64,000 bases of DNA from Sphagnum compactum. Its lineage: Eukaryota > Bryophyta > Sphagnopsida > Sphagnales. Positions within the stretch are counted from its first letter, which is position 1. Each line of letters begins with the position of its first letter. The stretch is from NCBI GenBank assembly GCA_965153455.1, contig OZ234495.1, positions 20,456,875 to 20,520,874 on the forward strand, written 5' to 3'. Shown piece by piece: positions 46,030-56,969 of the stretch. The position numbers and the translations under genes are program-made. The notes below the pieces were generated by a model. That model ran no database searches, was not told the origin of the DNA, and saw nothing but the letters and a program-made list of their open reading frames with translations.

Positions 46030-46559
46030 AGAAGGCCTGTTTGCTTTAGAGGAGGAGCACCCTTGATGCCCAATTTGTCCTTAGAGCATGTTCAACAACA
46101 GCCTCCATTTCAATCTCTATCAGTATTTAGCACATCCAAGGAGCAATGTTAGTTCCTCCTCCATCCTCACCCATAAACCTACAAAAGTGGACTGAATATG
46201 TACACTACTATGATGAAAGAAAGAAGGAAAGAAAGAAATAAAGGAGCACTCTTCATGTAAGGAAGGAAATAAGGTAGCTAGCTTGCCGAAAGGAAGGAAT
46301 CGTGCGATCGACGTCTCCATAGAAACAGGAGGTAACTCTTAGAGCATGTTTGCTTCCCATTGACAACCTGCAAACTATTCTCAACCATTGAAGAAGAAGA
46401 TTCGTTTAACATCCTGGGTGTAGTTTTTTCATAGCTCAGAAGTTAACGGCTCCCCAGCCTGTGGGAGCCAGACATGACACAAGAAGGACAAAAAAAATAA
46501 AATTAACTAGCTTCTGATGCTTCCTTGCTACTGCGCGTATCTTGAGGGGGTGGTGGATT

Positions 46560-46833
46560 CTACAACATCTGGGACTTGCCATCAGCATGCAGGTTTGGCT
46601 TGAGCCTCCAGGGATTGGATGAAGAATTATATAGGGAAAGAAGCTGGCTTAAAAGCTGTTTGGGCAGCTTCTTATTCGATTCAAAACTAGTTCTTGATGG
46701 TACTTGGTGCTGCTCCATGAGCAGTCTCGATGTCGACTCTCCTGCTGCGTACCAGTACTCTCTCGCTGAATCCCAGCTGCTACTATAACCATCACTCTGC
46801 AGGGCCTTGCTAACATGATCAGCTTGCAACAGT
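46560..46833 (-). CDS. Possible last exon of an unrecognised gene
   Basis: After a TATAG acceptor at 46834, an open frame runs about 91 codons to TAG. It includes SSGEKLLQADHVSKALQSDG, WDSAREYWYAAGES and LPKQLLSQLLSLYNSSSNPW. Composition is coding-like. Candidate upstream exons near 46870-47040 on the same strand (for example one encoding IKIAPKTANVLEALKLAA) could not be joined with confidence. No family was recognised; it may be a fragment. Confidence 0.35.
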
Positions 46834-47330
46834 TTTTCACCACTTGACTATAAACCTTCGTCCAAAATATTGAAAAGGCCAGTTTGTTGCTGTGCTGCCG
46901 GCCATGCTCTTTAGAGATCTCCAACAAAGTAGGGTTCCCGGAATGCCTACCTACATACAAGCAGCCAATTTCAGAGCTTCCAGCACATTTGCAGTCTTTG
47001 GTGCAATTTTAATCTTCTCGCAACAATTTCTTCAGTGCAAACATGCAGGTATGGCTCTCCCCCCAACCTTCTCCTCTGCGGAATCAACACTGCAATCCTG
47101 AAGTTCCAATGGATCCACCCACATTTCTTTAACTCCGAACCTCCCTTCTCCTCTTTCGAGTTCTCAACAGAAAGTTCTCGTTTGTGCTTTCGTTCCCTTT
47201 GTTCCCCCAAACCAAGAGGAAAACAGGGAACTCTGAAAGTTTTCCATGCCACGTGTCGTGTTTTGGTCGCACTTTGGTGGCACGTACTTTTGAAGAAGGT
47301 CGATCTGGAATCTGGATGAATGTTTTTTAA

Positions 47331-47346
47331 GGGTTTAGGGTTTAGG
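47331..47346. promoter_or_regulatory. Telo-box (TTTAGGG type) before a plus-strand leader
   Basis: Two GGGTTTAGG units followed by a GC-richer stretch that ends in a good donor (CGCCAG|GTAATA at 47682-47683). This suggests a transcription start region for the plus-strand sequence that follows. Confidence 0.4.
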
Positions 47347-48159
47347 ACAAAAACATTCGACCGAAAATTTCAAAGATTCTTTCCTTGACGAGTTTCTAGA
47401 AGGGAATCTTTTTTGAGCGGCTTTGTCGCTCTTTGTTGCAACGCACTACGACAATTTCTTCGCGAATTGTATCGGGAGGACGGATTTCTGTAGCGATTTC
47501 GGGGACTGGGGCAGCTGGGAGCTTGCGGGCGGGGGTTGCCGGCGACGGTGAGGATTGCGACCAGGGAAATCTGTAAAACAAGCAGCACGTTAGAGCTTTG
47601 GTGTGGCCTCGATAGAGAGGTTCTAGATCACTTCTGGGCATTTGCACCTTGGCACTCTACTCTCGCGTCGTTGATCCGCCAGGTAATAATGTATGCCTTT
47701 GTCACGCACTGATCATGGGACAGGTGCTCGTTTCTTCTCTTCTTTCTCTTATCATTTTCGATCTCCATATTTTGAACTTCTGGACATATGTGCCAAATTC
47801 ACATGAACAAGATGAATCCTTACAAAATTATGACAATTGTGATAGGAGTTGATTGATGAGTCACATAAGTTTTGGAGGGTGTACATGGCACTTGAAAGGT
47901 GAAGCACAAGAGCTGGGTGTTGCTCTTGTCCTTGTTGTTCTGACTAAGCTTGTGTTGGGGTGGGACACAAATGTCTATATTGGTTCTATGCCATTTCCTT
48001 TTGCAATGACATATTCTAGGTAACACATCCTCCTGGTGTGATGGTTTGATTGTTATTTGTAGGCTGCTTGATGGAGGATAGGAATGGTCTGCTCTTCCCT
48101 GCCCTCAATGGTCGAAAGGCTGATGGGATTCTACATGAATTGTGTGTGAATGAAGGGTT

Positions 48160-48545
48160 GTCCCTTTAGGAGCAAAAGGGAAGACTTCAGTGGATGAACC
48201 CTTGACTGACAGATATGAGATGTTAATCTAACAGCATCTTAATTTAGAGAACATGACAATTGAACTTTAGAAGTTGAAGTTACATATTGCATGGTGCATT
48301 ACCCGAGAGAACATAGCAAGTGAACTTCTCTCTTCAAGGAACATCTGATTTGAAGATTAATTGATGGAGAAGAACAGTTGCTTGTTCTTCGTAACTAATG
48401 TTTTCAAATGTTGTTTTCAAATGTCTAATGACATTCTAAAGGGTTTTTATGGGGATCAGGCTTTGTCTCCTCATGAGGCAGAACAGAAGACTCCACTGAA
48501 TAAACCCTTGACTTAGAGCAATGAAATATGAACCTCCCAGAGTGG
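48160..48545. repeat. Diverged direct duplication, about 330-base spacing
   Basis: GAAGACTTCAGTGGATGAACCCTTGACT-type sequence near 48181-48208 recurs as GAAGACTCCACTGAATAAAC-CCTTGACT near 48486-48513. In both places it is followed by an (A)GA-ATGA-AT stretch. A nearby pair, AGAGAACAT(G/A)-CAA-TGAACTT, is at 48246-48266 and 48306-48327. Confidence 0.55.
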
Positions 48546-49040
48546 TTAATCAAGAGAATGTGAACAGTAATTTTCAGGAGAGGATGTCAGGTACAGGGTG
48601 CATTGATAAACTCAACATAACAATTGACTCAAAATTTACAGAATTGCAGCAACAGTTGATAGGTAAAATGTGCAAAATGTCCAATGAAATTCATAAAAAG
48701 TTGAGAGATGAGTCTCAAAAAATTGTAGAAGAACATAAGGAGGAGCAGCAGCAGATCTGGGAGAAAGCTACAACAGGTCAAGGAGGAGCTACAACAGTTC
48801 AAGGAGCAGCATAACCATCTCATTGAACCTGATCCAATGTCCAATGTTGTCAAGGTAAGTTGAATATTTACTTTAGTTTATGTTTCTCTTACTTTCATAG
48901 ACTCCATTGTTTGCAAAAGAATTGTTGCTAAGCAGGAACGGATGCTCAAGATGAATGAGAATCAGAACCAGAACAGAGCACGTTTCTGGATACCAGAGAA
49001 TTTTTTGAGCAAGAGGAGAAGGACGATTCTTGACTTGTAG
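48521..49040 (+). pseudogene. Coiled-coil protein fragment with a +1 frameshift
   Basis: Frame 1 encodes FTELQQQLIGKMCKMSNEIH and ESQKIVEEHKEEQQQIWEK, a heptad-rich helix. One base later the helix continues in another frame as LQQVKEELQQFKEQHNHLIE and PDPMSNVVK up to a GTAAGT donor at 48855. The next exon (48936-49040) gives ERMLKMNENQNQNRARFWIP, ENFLSKRRRTILDL and TAG. The original frame instead ends in TAA soon after the shift. The break suggests a pseudogene, a sequence error, or an unseen micro-intron. Family unknown. Confidence 0.5.
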
Positions 49041-49345
49041 AACTCATCAGCATCAATCAAGTTGCAATCAAACCAGTCAACAGGGAATACAGGAAATGTA
49101 AACACTTAGCTCAACGTCCTTGTGCTCTGCAGTTCAGTTTATCTGAAGTCACAGGCAGCATATCTGATAAAGGAATTGATATGATTCTGGAAGCTCCTCA
49201 GATATCGCAGACTGGTCTTGTGTTTTTCCTTTATTGCATATTGTGTGCAGTAGCTACTGCCTCTGATCATGTGCAATTAAGTTGCATCCTGACAACAGCA
49301 TGCATGACTCATGAATGTACCTCATAAGGAACCCAATTTATTGCA

Positions 49346-49452
49346 GCAGTGCCCCCACCTTCTATTGAACTCTCATAAATAAACCAGATGAAGTGCAGAG
49401 GTGCCCACCTTCTACTCAAATCTCAGAAAGAACCTAGATGAAGTGCAGCACC
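49346..49452. repeat. Two-copy tandem repeat, about 55 bases
   Basis: The unit contains CCCACCTTCTA(T/C)T, AA(C)TCTCA(T/G)AAA(T/G)AA and AGATGAAGTGCAG, and is repeated once with few differences. Confidence 0.75.
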
Positions 49453-50549
49453 AGCACATCATCAGTGATGTGAGTATTGATAGCCACTTAAGGATTCTCA
49501 CAGTTGCAGAATTGAGCAAATTGATATTCTACGTTTCTTTATGATGTTCACTATCATAAAGTTTTGAGTCCAACTGAGGAGACAAAATGTGGACAGAGTT
49601 TGTGTTACCCTGGGAACCACCATTCAATTGTTTCACTCTTATAATGTGTAATGGTATGCAGTTGTGCATGAAGTTGCTGCCCATATTCTTGCTATGGAGC
49701 GGATGTGCCTCTTAAGCAACATCAACAAGCATTCCAAGGGACTTCCTTATGAAGCTGCATTTTGACCTCTTCACTTGAAGGGGGTTAGTTACGCATGAAA
49801 GTGGCCAAAGACTCATCTATAAAAGTATTACATTCTGTGACCCCATGGAATCTTTCTTTTCTTTTGCAGATTCTTTGCAAACATGATATGACATGCAGGA
49901 TCTTGTACACTCGAAGACTGCATCCACTATGTTAGCCAAACATGTGTGTTTCTGAGGAAAACAGAATGTGAAGGCCTCAAACATTGGACTCTCATCTGCC
50001 ACGATGCAACCTTGAGCTGCACAATTGGCCTGTTGGTCCACAAAGTTTTAAACAGTTTATATAGCCTGTCAACAGTCTGGTCCAAAGCAGTATGCAAGAA
50101 TTTGAGATCTGCAGATTTGATCATACCTCTGACTGATGCATACCTCTAAACCCCATGCCATCAGTCACAATGCTCATAACCTTTGCTGCCACTTCTGCTG
50201 TCTTGCCAGGTGATGATGGCACTCCATGTGATCTGAATGGGAGAAAACAAGGGCACATTTCAAACTCCTGTCTTGACAAGGGAACTATTATTGTGCCTGG
50301 AGACTGAAGGCTGGTTATTTCACAAATCACAGAAAAGGTTCAAGCATTGGAGGAATTCATGTTCAAGGATTATGGTGAATGGTGAGAGCAGCAGGCAAAA
50401 CCATACACAAGTGAAATTGTTAATGCACCATACAACAAGATTACCAAAGCTTCAAGGAGGATTGTACCTTAGCTCCTGGTATTGCATCTCCCAACAAATC
50501 CAGAAACCAAATCTCCAAATCTTGTAACAAAAAATTGCATCTGTCCCGG

Positions 50550-50872
50550 TGTATATAACTGAAATACTCACACTCTCCAAACAACTGGAGGAAAAGCTAA
50601 AATAGAAGCAGTTGGGAGACACAGCTGAAGAGAAGTTGCTACTTACAAGTGACACTGAAAATACAGGACATGAACATTTGCGAAATGCTTTGCAACGATT
50701 GGATATTTTGTCAGCAAATTAAATTCTTCTACACAGACAATTAGTAGCAGAAAACAAGCAAAACGAAGATACGCTTGCAGAAAGAATATCATGGACGTAC
50801 TTGCCTTCAGAGTTTGTCCGGAGTTTTATGCCTTCAGAAACTCTAGCAACCTCAGTTTCTGTTGCATATCCA
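50550..50872 (+). pseudogene. Decayed helical/coiled-coil frame
   Basis: One frame stays coding-like across two stop codons. The segments are TEILTLSKQLEEKLK (stop), AEEKLLLTSDTENTGHEHL, NALQRLDILSAN (stop), HRQLVAENKQNEDTLAERIS, TYLPSEFVRSFMPSETLA and VAYPE before a possible GTAAAA donor at 50876. The Leu/Glu/Lys pattern indicates a former coiled-coil protein. It may belong with the fragment at 48521-49040. Family not identified. Confidence 0.4.
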
Positions 50873-51176
50873 GAGGTAAAAGGGGAGATTCAGTTGGGAT
50901 TTTAGCTGAGCCCTCGAGAGACATAGCTAATTATTCCCACTGTATGATCATCGCCAGAAGATCATGTCATATTGTTAAGCAATTGACATAATCTCCCTCC
51001 CCAGACCATAACCGATGACTACTCGGACATCTGGGATGCATACCCTTGTCGCTGTCCGCAGAACCCCCTACTCCCCTCTGGCCAACCCAGTACGCAGCAG
51101 TTACTGGTTGTAACTGGAGACCTCTTCCACCAATGCGTGACACCACACCGCCGATTTCTAGGGAGGACGGCTTATG

Positions 51177-51213
51177 GGGTTTAGGATGATGCATAGGGTT
51201 TAAGGGTTTAGGA
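51177..51213. promoter_or_regulatory. Telo-box cluster next to the RPP29 start
   Basis: GGGGTTTAGG, AGGGTTTAAGGGTTTAGG units end about 24 bases before the ATG at 51237. Confidence 0.55.
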
Positions 51214-51236
51214 TGCCATGATTTTGTGAAGGTGCG

Positions 51237-51390
51237 ATGGCGACCTCGACTCCAGGAGGCGATGGAGCTTCAGACACGAAGAGAGGTATGGCGACCTCGA
51301 CACCGGGAGGCACTTCAGACACAAAGAGAAGCATAGCGACCTCGACACCAGGAGGCGACGAAGGAGCTTCAGACACAAAGAGAAGCAGAC
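51237..51390 (+). repeat. Three-copy coding repeat in RPP29 exon 1
   Basis: Units of 42-51 bases encode (M/I)ATSTPGG(D)(E)(G)(A)SDTKR(G/S). The first copy contains the start codon and the second an internal in-frame ATG. Confidence 0.85.
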
Positions 51391-53400
51391 TTGCAGCTTT
51401 ACATCGCAAACATGCTGCTGCTGTGGCTGCTACAACCACTCCTTCACCCTCCAAGCAACCCCCTCCTTCTTCCTCCTCGCCTGCTTCCTTCCGAATTTTC
51501 AGTACTGCCCCCACTGCTCTCTTCCTCATTGCACTTCTGCAGTTCTGTAGTTTTGGCATGGATTATTTGGTTGTAATCTTGTTGGCTCCATGGAAGATTA
51601 GGAACTATGTATGTAGGGGTTTGAGGTTCGTTTTTGAGGTTTTTTTTTTTTTTTTTCCCTTTGGGCTGGTTCTTTTTCCTGGCAATTCTTCCAAAGCGCT
51701 GTTATGGTTTGGAAATGATATTTCTCAAAGCTCAAAGGCTCATTCCAGACTGCTCATTTGTATGTGATTTGATCCAGTACATTACTGTCTTTTGCAGAGA
51801 CTGATCCAAATGATTTGAATTATGCCAAGCTTTGCCCATCAGTGTTCAATGGTCCCCTTGTATCTCAGTTACAGGTATGCAGTTTGTGTCTTTTGTATTA
51901 AATTTTTGGTGATGAGGAGTTGTTGTTGGAGTTTGGAGCAGATGGGAGTTTAGGGTTTGGACTCTAATGTGGCTGCTGTGCAATCTATCCTTTGCAAGAG
52001 AGCTATCCATTTTGCATTTTATAGTTTGCACTCAGGAGCCAAGGAATTTCATGTGCAAGAGCAGTGGATTAAATGCTCTGGATTTGTCACAAGATGGTTT
52101 CATATTCATGCAGTTGAGAAAAGATGACTCAAATGTTGCTGTCGACAAAGTGCTGCGGGAGCTGCTTGGGAGCAATGCAAAGATGTCAGGCAAGATTGGG
52201 GGCACAATTGAAACTAGAGTACAAGATCGAGTTCTATTACTGGATAACCCAGCCACACAAGGTGGGGCAGTAGACCGGGCAAAGAATAGGGCTCATCGCA
52301 GCCGTAGTAAGCGATCATCCAAACACCTATCCCTGCGCCAACATCGCCACCTTGGCTCCTTCAACCTCCCTTTTGAGTACCAAAAGCAAGTCCTTCTATT
52401 CAACAACTAAGCTTTCTAGGTGCATGTTATTCCTGTCAGTGTGCATGTGAGAGATTATGTTTCAGTTTTCCTGTGCACTTTAGAGGCCAGCATTACAAAA
52501 ATAAGCAGATGGTTCTCCTTCCAAAGGTAACAGCTGTGGTTTGTGGTGTAGGTATGAACTCTATCTTCCCATGCATGAGATGTGGAAGGAGTATGCCAGG
52601 AAATTGGTGCATAACTGCAAGTAAGAGGGTCTCCGGACTTTCATGAGCTTGTCAAGTTACATTATCAGGAGTAGCTGATAGTGTGGTTTAGTGTGTATTC
52701 AGCTTAAGCTATTGCAGGTGAAAAAGTCCAATTCAACCTTTAGTGCAAGTAAGCAACTGCAAATGACTCTCAGTGGCATGTTGATGTAGTGATGCGATGA
52801 TGCAAGCACGCCTTCTCACAGCAGATTTGCATGGTGCTATGATTGCTGGTAAACATTTTCATTCCTCACTTTTACAGCTGGAAATGCTTCCACATGGGTT
52901 GGTGGTATGTTTCTTCATTCCAGGGACAACAGAGTGGTTGCATGTTGTGTCTTTAAGCTACTAAAAAAAAGCTTACTCATGTGGCAGTGGTTGAGTCAAA
53001 GAGTACGAGCTACGTGGGGACGAATGGCATCATGGTCAGAGAAACTGAGAACACATTTGGCATCATGACAATCAAAGACAAATTGCGTGGTATGGTTTTG
53101 GACAAAAGTGTCTATGGTTCTCTTATTTGCTGCATTCCAAGTTCCTTCCATGAAAGGAAGAGGGGATTTAAAGTGGTCTCAAGATTTTAGCAATTTTAAA
53201 TGCTTGGCTCCTTCTTCATATACTTTGTTGTGATGGAATCTTAAGCATCACATGCATTATGTGCAGTGGTGCCAAAGGCGGGGACAGTGTTCATGTTACA
53301 GTTGGACACCTTACGTGTCACCCTCTTTGGCAACAATCTTTTCTTACGGGGACTCCATCCTTCAAAACGGCAGCAGATAAAGCCAACCATAGAACTTTGA
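51237..53400 (+). CDS. POP4: Ribonuclease P/MRP protein subunit POP4 (RPP29)
   Basis: RPP29 is a core protein of nuclear RNase P and MRP, acting in tRNA 5' and rRNA processing. Exons: 51237 to an uncertain donor, 51798 or 51800-51874, 52036 to 52376 or 52385, 52552-52620, 52790-52848, 52988-53089 and 53267-53400. The UPF0086/Rof-like barrel is clear: LYLPMHEMWKEYARKL, ARLLTADLHGAMIAVVESK, SYVGTNGIMVRETENTFGI, DKLRVVPKAGTVF and LRVTLFGNN, ending SKRQQIKPTIEL. Before it lies a basic stretch (NRAHRSRSKRSSKHLSLRQH) typical of the family. The N-terminus has three copies of an ATSTPGG-SDTKR repeat. The exon 1 end is unresolved: GTACTG after 51504-51506 or GTATGT near 51607 would both keep frame. 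In the second case a hydrophobic stretch would be included, which is unlikely. Confidence 0.9.
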
Positions 53401-55051
53401 AATATCCTTGAATGACATGGGAGGCCCACTAAAACTATGAAGCAACTGTGAACCTGAAAGAACAGCTGGCCACAATTCAGGTGGGAGAATTTTTATCCAT
53501 CAGCCCCATGTTTGGCTTTACATAGCTGAGTGTGGATCTCATTGTCAAAAGCTTCCTTCTTGTTGACATAGAAGCTTTGGCACAGAAACTGAGCCATATA
53601 CCAGCTGTATTATATTAGTCTTGGTTTGGAGATGATGGTTGACAGTTTTCCTACAGGTTTAATGAAGGTTTCAGGTGTTAGCAATTTAGGGTGAATTTTT
53701 CTCTCTTCATCTTTCCAAGGGTATCTTCACTTGCTATCAAAGATTTTACTAGTAAAAGTTTCTTACAAGTTTCCTTTTGGCTGAATGAAAGCCAGGTACC
53801 AATCATCAAATTTTGCAATGATTTCATATGACCATCAAGATCTTGTACAACTATCCCATGTCACCAGTGAGGTGAAGAACCTCGGGGCTTGCTGATGATG
53901 GATTTGTGCTCATTGCTCAATATCTACTATCCAATTTCTCATCTTTTCTCTTCATACTCATCTTCTTCCTCTTCTCCAAATTCCTCTCTTGAACTTACCA
54001 TCTCCTTTCTCTCTTCAAATGTACCTTGGTCATAAAAATGATTTCGGCTTTCAAGTTGTTGATTTCATCACATACATACTTATGAGTTGAACCCACAACA
54101 GTTTTGCAAGGTTGCATAGGGACTTGGGCTATTTATATTGTTGACTTTTTCTATGTATTTAAGAATTTCCACACACTTTTAAACAAAGTTGCATCAGCCT
54201 TTTTTCTGATTTTGGAATATTTGATGCGATCTGTTCCACGAGTCTGTCTATGTAGTGGGTTTAGGGTTTAGGGTAAACTCTGAACACAATGCATAAATAT
54301 TAAGATAAGACTATGTTGTGAGAAGAGTCTAGAGTCTTGACTATGTCTATTTCTACAACAATTGCCATTCAAGCTTTAAGGTGTTAAAGCTTTTCAAACT
54401 TTTTAGTGGATTAATCATCGAAGGGTCTCATACACAAAACATAACATTAGTCATAACAGAATATCCTCTAGAAACCACAAATGCCCCCACTCAATTTTGC
54501 TTAATTGGATCCTGTTTTAGAACCTGCCCTCCCATGAATTTTTTGGCAGGTCTTACATAGGAGAATATGCCCATTAATGGTTGCTACTTGCTACTTGGCT
54601 GGTCATTCCAGGTAGAGTTGTTACCATTCTCTGTACAAGACACATTGGAATAGCTAGGAAAGTTCAATAGATCCAAACGTCCACAAGACAGCAGCCTTAT
54701 TCCTGAATGCTGAGTTACACACACACATATGTATATAGATCTCAAAAAGACTGTACATGGGAGCTGTCCGTTTGCTAATAGGGTTCAAAACACTTAAGAG
54801 AACTAAGTGAATTGTTGCTCTACACTCTCAACTCCTAAAGTAAAACATGTGCATTGCTAAGATGGTCCTCTACCAAAAGCATCCATATGGAAAGATGTAC
54901 CATTGATCCCCAGTAGGTACCCAGAACAGAGTAATCAGTGCCACAGAGTAGACTTAAACACTAAGATCTGCAACTGGTGAAAGGGGTTTAAGAAGTGTAA
55001 AGCTGTGATTGAGCCTCCCCACATTGGCAAGAAGCATCTTAATGAAAAAGC
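53401..55051. other. Intergenic region, no gene recognised
   Basis: Contains the RPP29 3' untranslated region and the 3' side of the next minus-strand gene. A telo-box-like GGGTTTAGGGTTTAGGG is at 54257-54273, here not next to any start I can identify. Confidence 0.5.
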
Positions 55052-55940
55052 TCAAACCCTGGGAAGCAAGCTCTCCTTGTCTTGTACAGTTCCCTTGAAA
55101 GTGTTCTCCAGTGCCTGTAACAGAAAAGCCCAATTGTGAGTCCAGGTTAAGGTAGGCAACAAGTGTAGAGCTCCACAGAGCTAGGGTTTACTGTTGGGGG
55201 GCATTATGGGATTGAGTGTTTAGACCTTAGGAGGACCCGCCCAGGGAGGAAAAGCACTCATTGGCTTGTGGGTGCGGGCCCATAGTCCTCTTGTCACAGG
55301 TGACACCATGGAATCGGTTGGACTCATGTACCTGCTATAAGAAAATGCAGTTCACCAAAAGAAATGTCAAATGGTGTGTAAGATGAAGATGTACATGACA
55401 ACATGCTCTGATGCTTTGGATAATTGTCTACTGGATAAACTGATTGTATATTGCAGGATGACCTAGTTCTGGTAGCATTGCAACAGTGCGCCTTGGTGTC
55501 CAATAGCACAGAATTAACAGTGGAAGAAAGGACTACCCTTTGGAATCTGGAGATCAATCAGTAGCAAGGGCCAGAGCTAGCGGAGGACAGATTATGATCA
55601 AGCAGGAAACAGAGTCTGAAGCGCACGAAAAAACAATTCTGATGAGCCAGTATTACCTATTGGCGAAGTGTAGAGATGGGACTAAATACCTGTCGGCATA
55701 GCTGAAGAGCTTCGTTGGAGGCACTTTGACGGGATTTGGAGGAGTTCCTCGCTTCCATTCATCTCTTATGTTTCTTTCTTTTAGTACAGGCAATGCTGGA
55801 GCGCTCACAACTTTTGCAGCTGCCTCCGCAATGCATTTCTCTTTCGGGACAGGGACGGTGGACACATCACTCATCGATGATTTTCCCCCTTCGACGACGA
55901 CGTCTACAGGACAGTTCTCCGCCTCTCCCTTGTTTTCCAT
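55052..55940 (-). CDS. Small unrecognised protein gene, incomplete model
   Basis: The first coding exon 55940-55690 starts MENKGEAENCPVDVVVEGGK and contains a Pro/Val/Lys-rich linker. It ends with NIRDEWKRGTPPNPVK, VPPTKLFSYADR and a GTATTT donor in phase 2. A likely last exon, 55114-55052, follows TTACAG and encodes ALENTFKGTVQDKESLLPRV and TGA in phase 0. Joining these needs a small missing exon of 3n+1 bases. If they join directly, the last exon reads HWRTLSRELYKTRRACFPGF and a few more residues instead. The conserved-looking IRDEWKRGTPPNPVKVPPTK has no family name I can give. An acceptor-like CTGTCAAG just before the ATG suggests an intron in the leader. Confidence 0.5.
55190..55330. other. 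GC-rich insert within the intron of the small gene
   Basis: A block much richer in GC than its surroundings, with GAGGACCCGCCCAGGGAGG, TGGCTTGTGGGTGCGGGCCC and GGTTGGACTC. The second and third loosely resemble pol III A and B boxes, as in a tRNA-derived SINE. Weak evidence. Confidence 0.3.
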
Positions 55941-56099
55941 CTCTTGACAGAAAACAAAAAGATAATACTCCCGACGAAGGCGGTTGCAATGAGTGCAGAC
56001 CAGTGTACCGCGATAGTAATAATGCGAGAGCCACAAGCAGAAATTCGCTACAAAATTCGTGTCCACCTTGTACCTTGTCGAGCAAGACCTTAATCACGA

Positions 56100-56830
56100 A
56101 CAATGGCTGTTGTGTATATCATGTGTGGAACAACTAACAAGTACAGAGGAGAGCAAGACAACAGAACGGATGCCGTTGAGAACGATCCGTGATTCACAGA
56201 AGCAACACTTGTCGATCGAGTGCTCGATAATCCACCGGTAACCAAATCACACAACCAAAAGAAAAGAATCCAAAACTGAACTTCTCAAAAACGGCCAAGA
56301 GAAACCAAATTCCGCAACCAAGACAGAGCAAAATACACACAACTGTGCCGATTTGAGAGTCGACGCGACAACCTTCAGTTTTCAACCTTCGCAACCTTCC
56401 AGAAAGCAAAAAGAATGAAAATAAAACGCCACGGCCGCCGGAACTAAATTTTGCAGTAATGCGAACTGAAAAATGCACAGGAATAAACAATTGAGACAAC
56501 CAAAAGGAAGCTAAGAACACAGGCAATGCGAATATCAACACGATTCTCCTCACTCACAACATGGAAGAGAGAAAGAAGAGGATGAATGAGCGCGCACACG
56601 AGACGCGGAGAGACAAACCGCGAAAGTCACAAGTGAGCAAACGGAAGCGCAGACGACATTATAGTGAAAAGCCAGACGAGAGAGACGAACATTTAGTGAG
56701 AAAATTAGTAACTTCATTAACGAAAACAGAACGGATTAGAAACCAACAAGAGCTAGCCGTTTGTCTTTACCGTATACCTAGTGGAGGGGCAAAAATGGCC
56801 AGCTAGTGAGAAATTAGTAAGAACTAAAAC
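56100..56830 (-). promoter_or_regulatory. Upstream region of the small unrecognised gene
   Basis: Moderately GC-rich, A-rich on the plus strand, without a convincing exon. Probably promoter and leader, including a leader intron. The 119-codon frame at 56194-56553 has no recognisable domain. Confidence 0.3.
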
Positions 56831-56914
56831 CCTGTTTAGTAAATCGTTGAGTTTAGTCAGTAGTAAACTAAAAAGCATGCTCAACGGTAACAAACGTCGC
56901 TTCTGCTTTACTAC

Positions 56915-56960
56915 CTATCGCCAGTACTAGGTACCTACCTATGTACCTATTTTAGGATTT
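56915..56960. promoter_or_regulatory. Palindromic TAGGTACCTA boundary motif, copy 2
   Basis: AGTACTAGGTACCTACCTA, then GTACCTATTTTAGGATTTTT. It resembles the motif at 24796-24832 in sequence, order of sub-blocks and position, at the junction between a gene island and AT-rich DNA about 980 bases upstream of a minus-strand gene. Confidence 0.55.
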
Positions 56961-56969
56961 TTGCATTTA

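Noticed and set aside
56194-56553. Hydrophobic 119-codon minus-strand frame as a membrane protein
   Set aside because: It lies in the leader region of another gene, without coding bias or a recognisable family.
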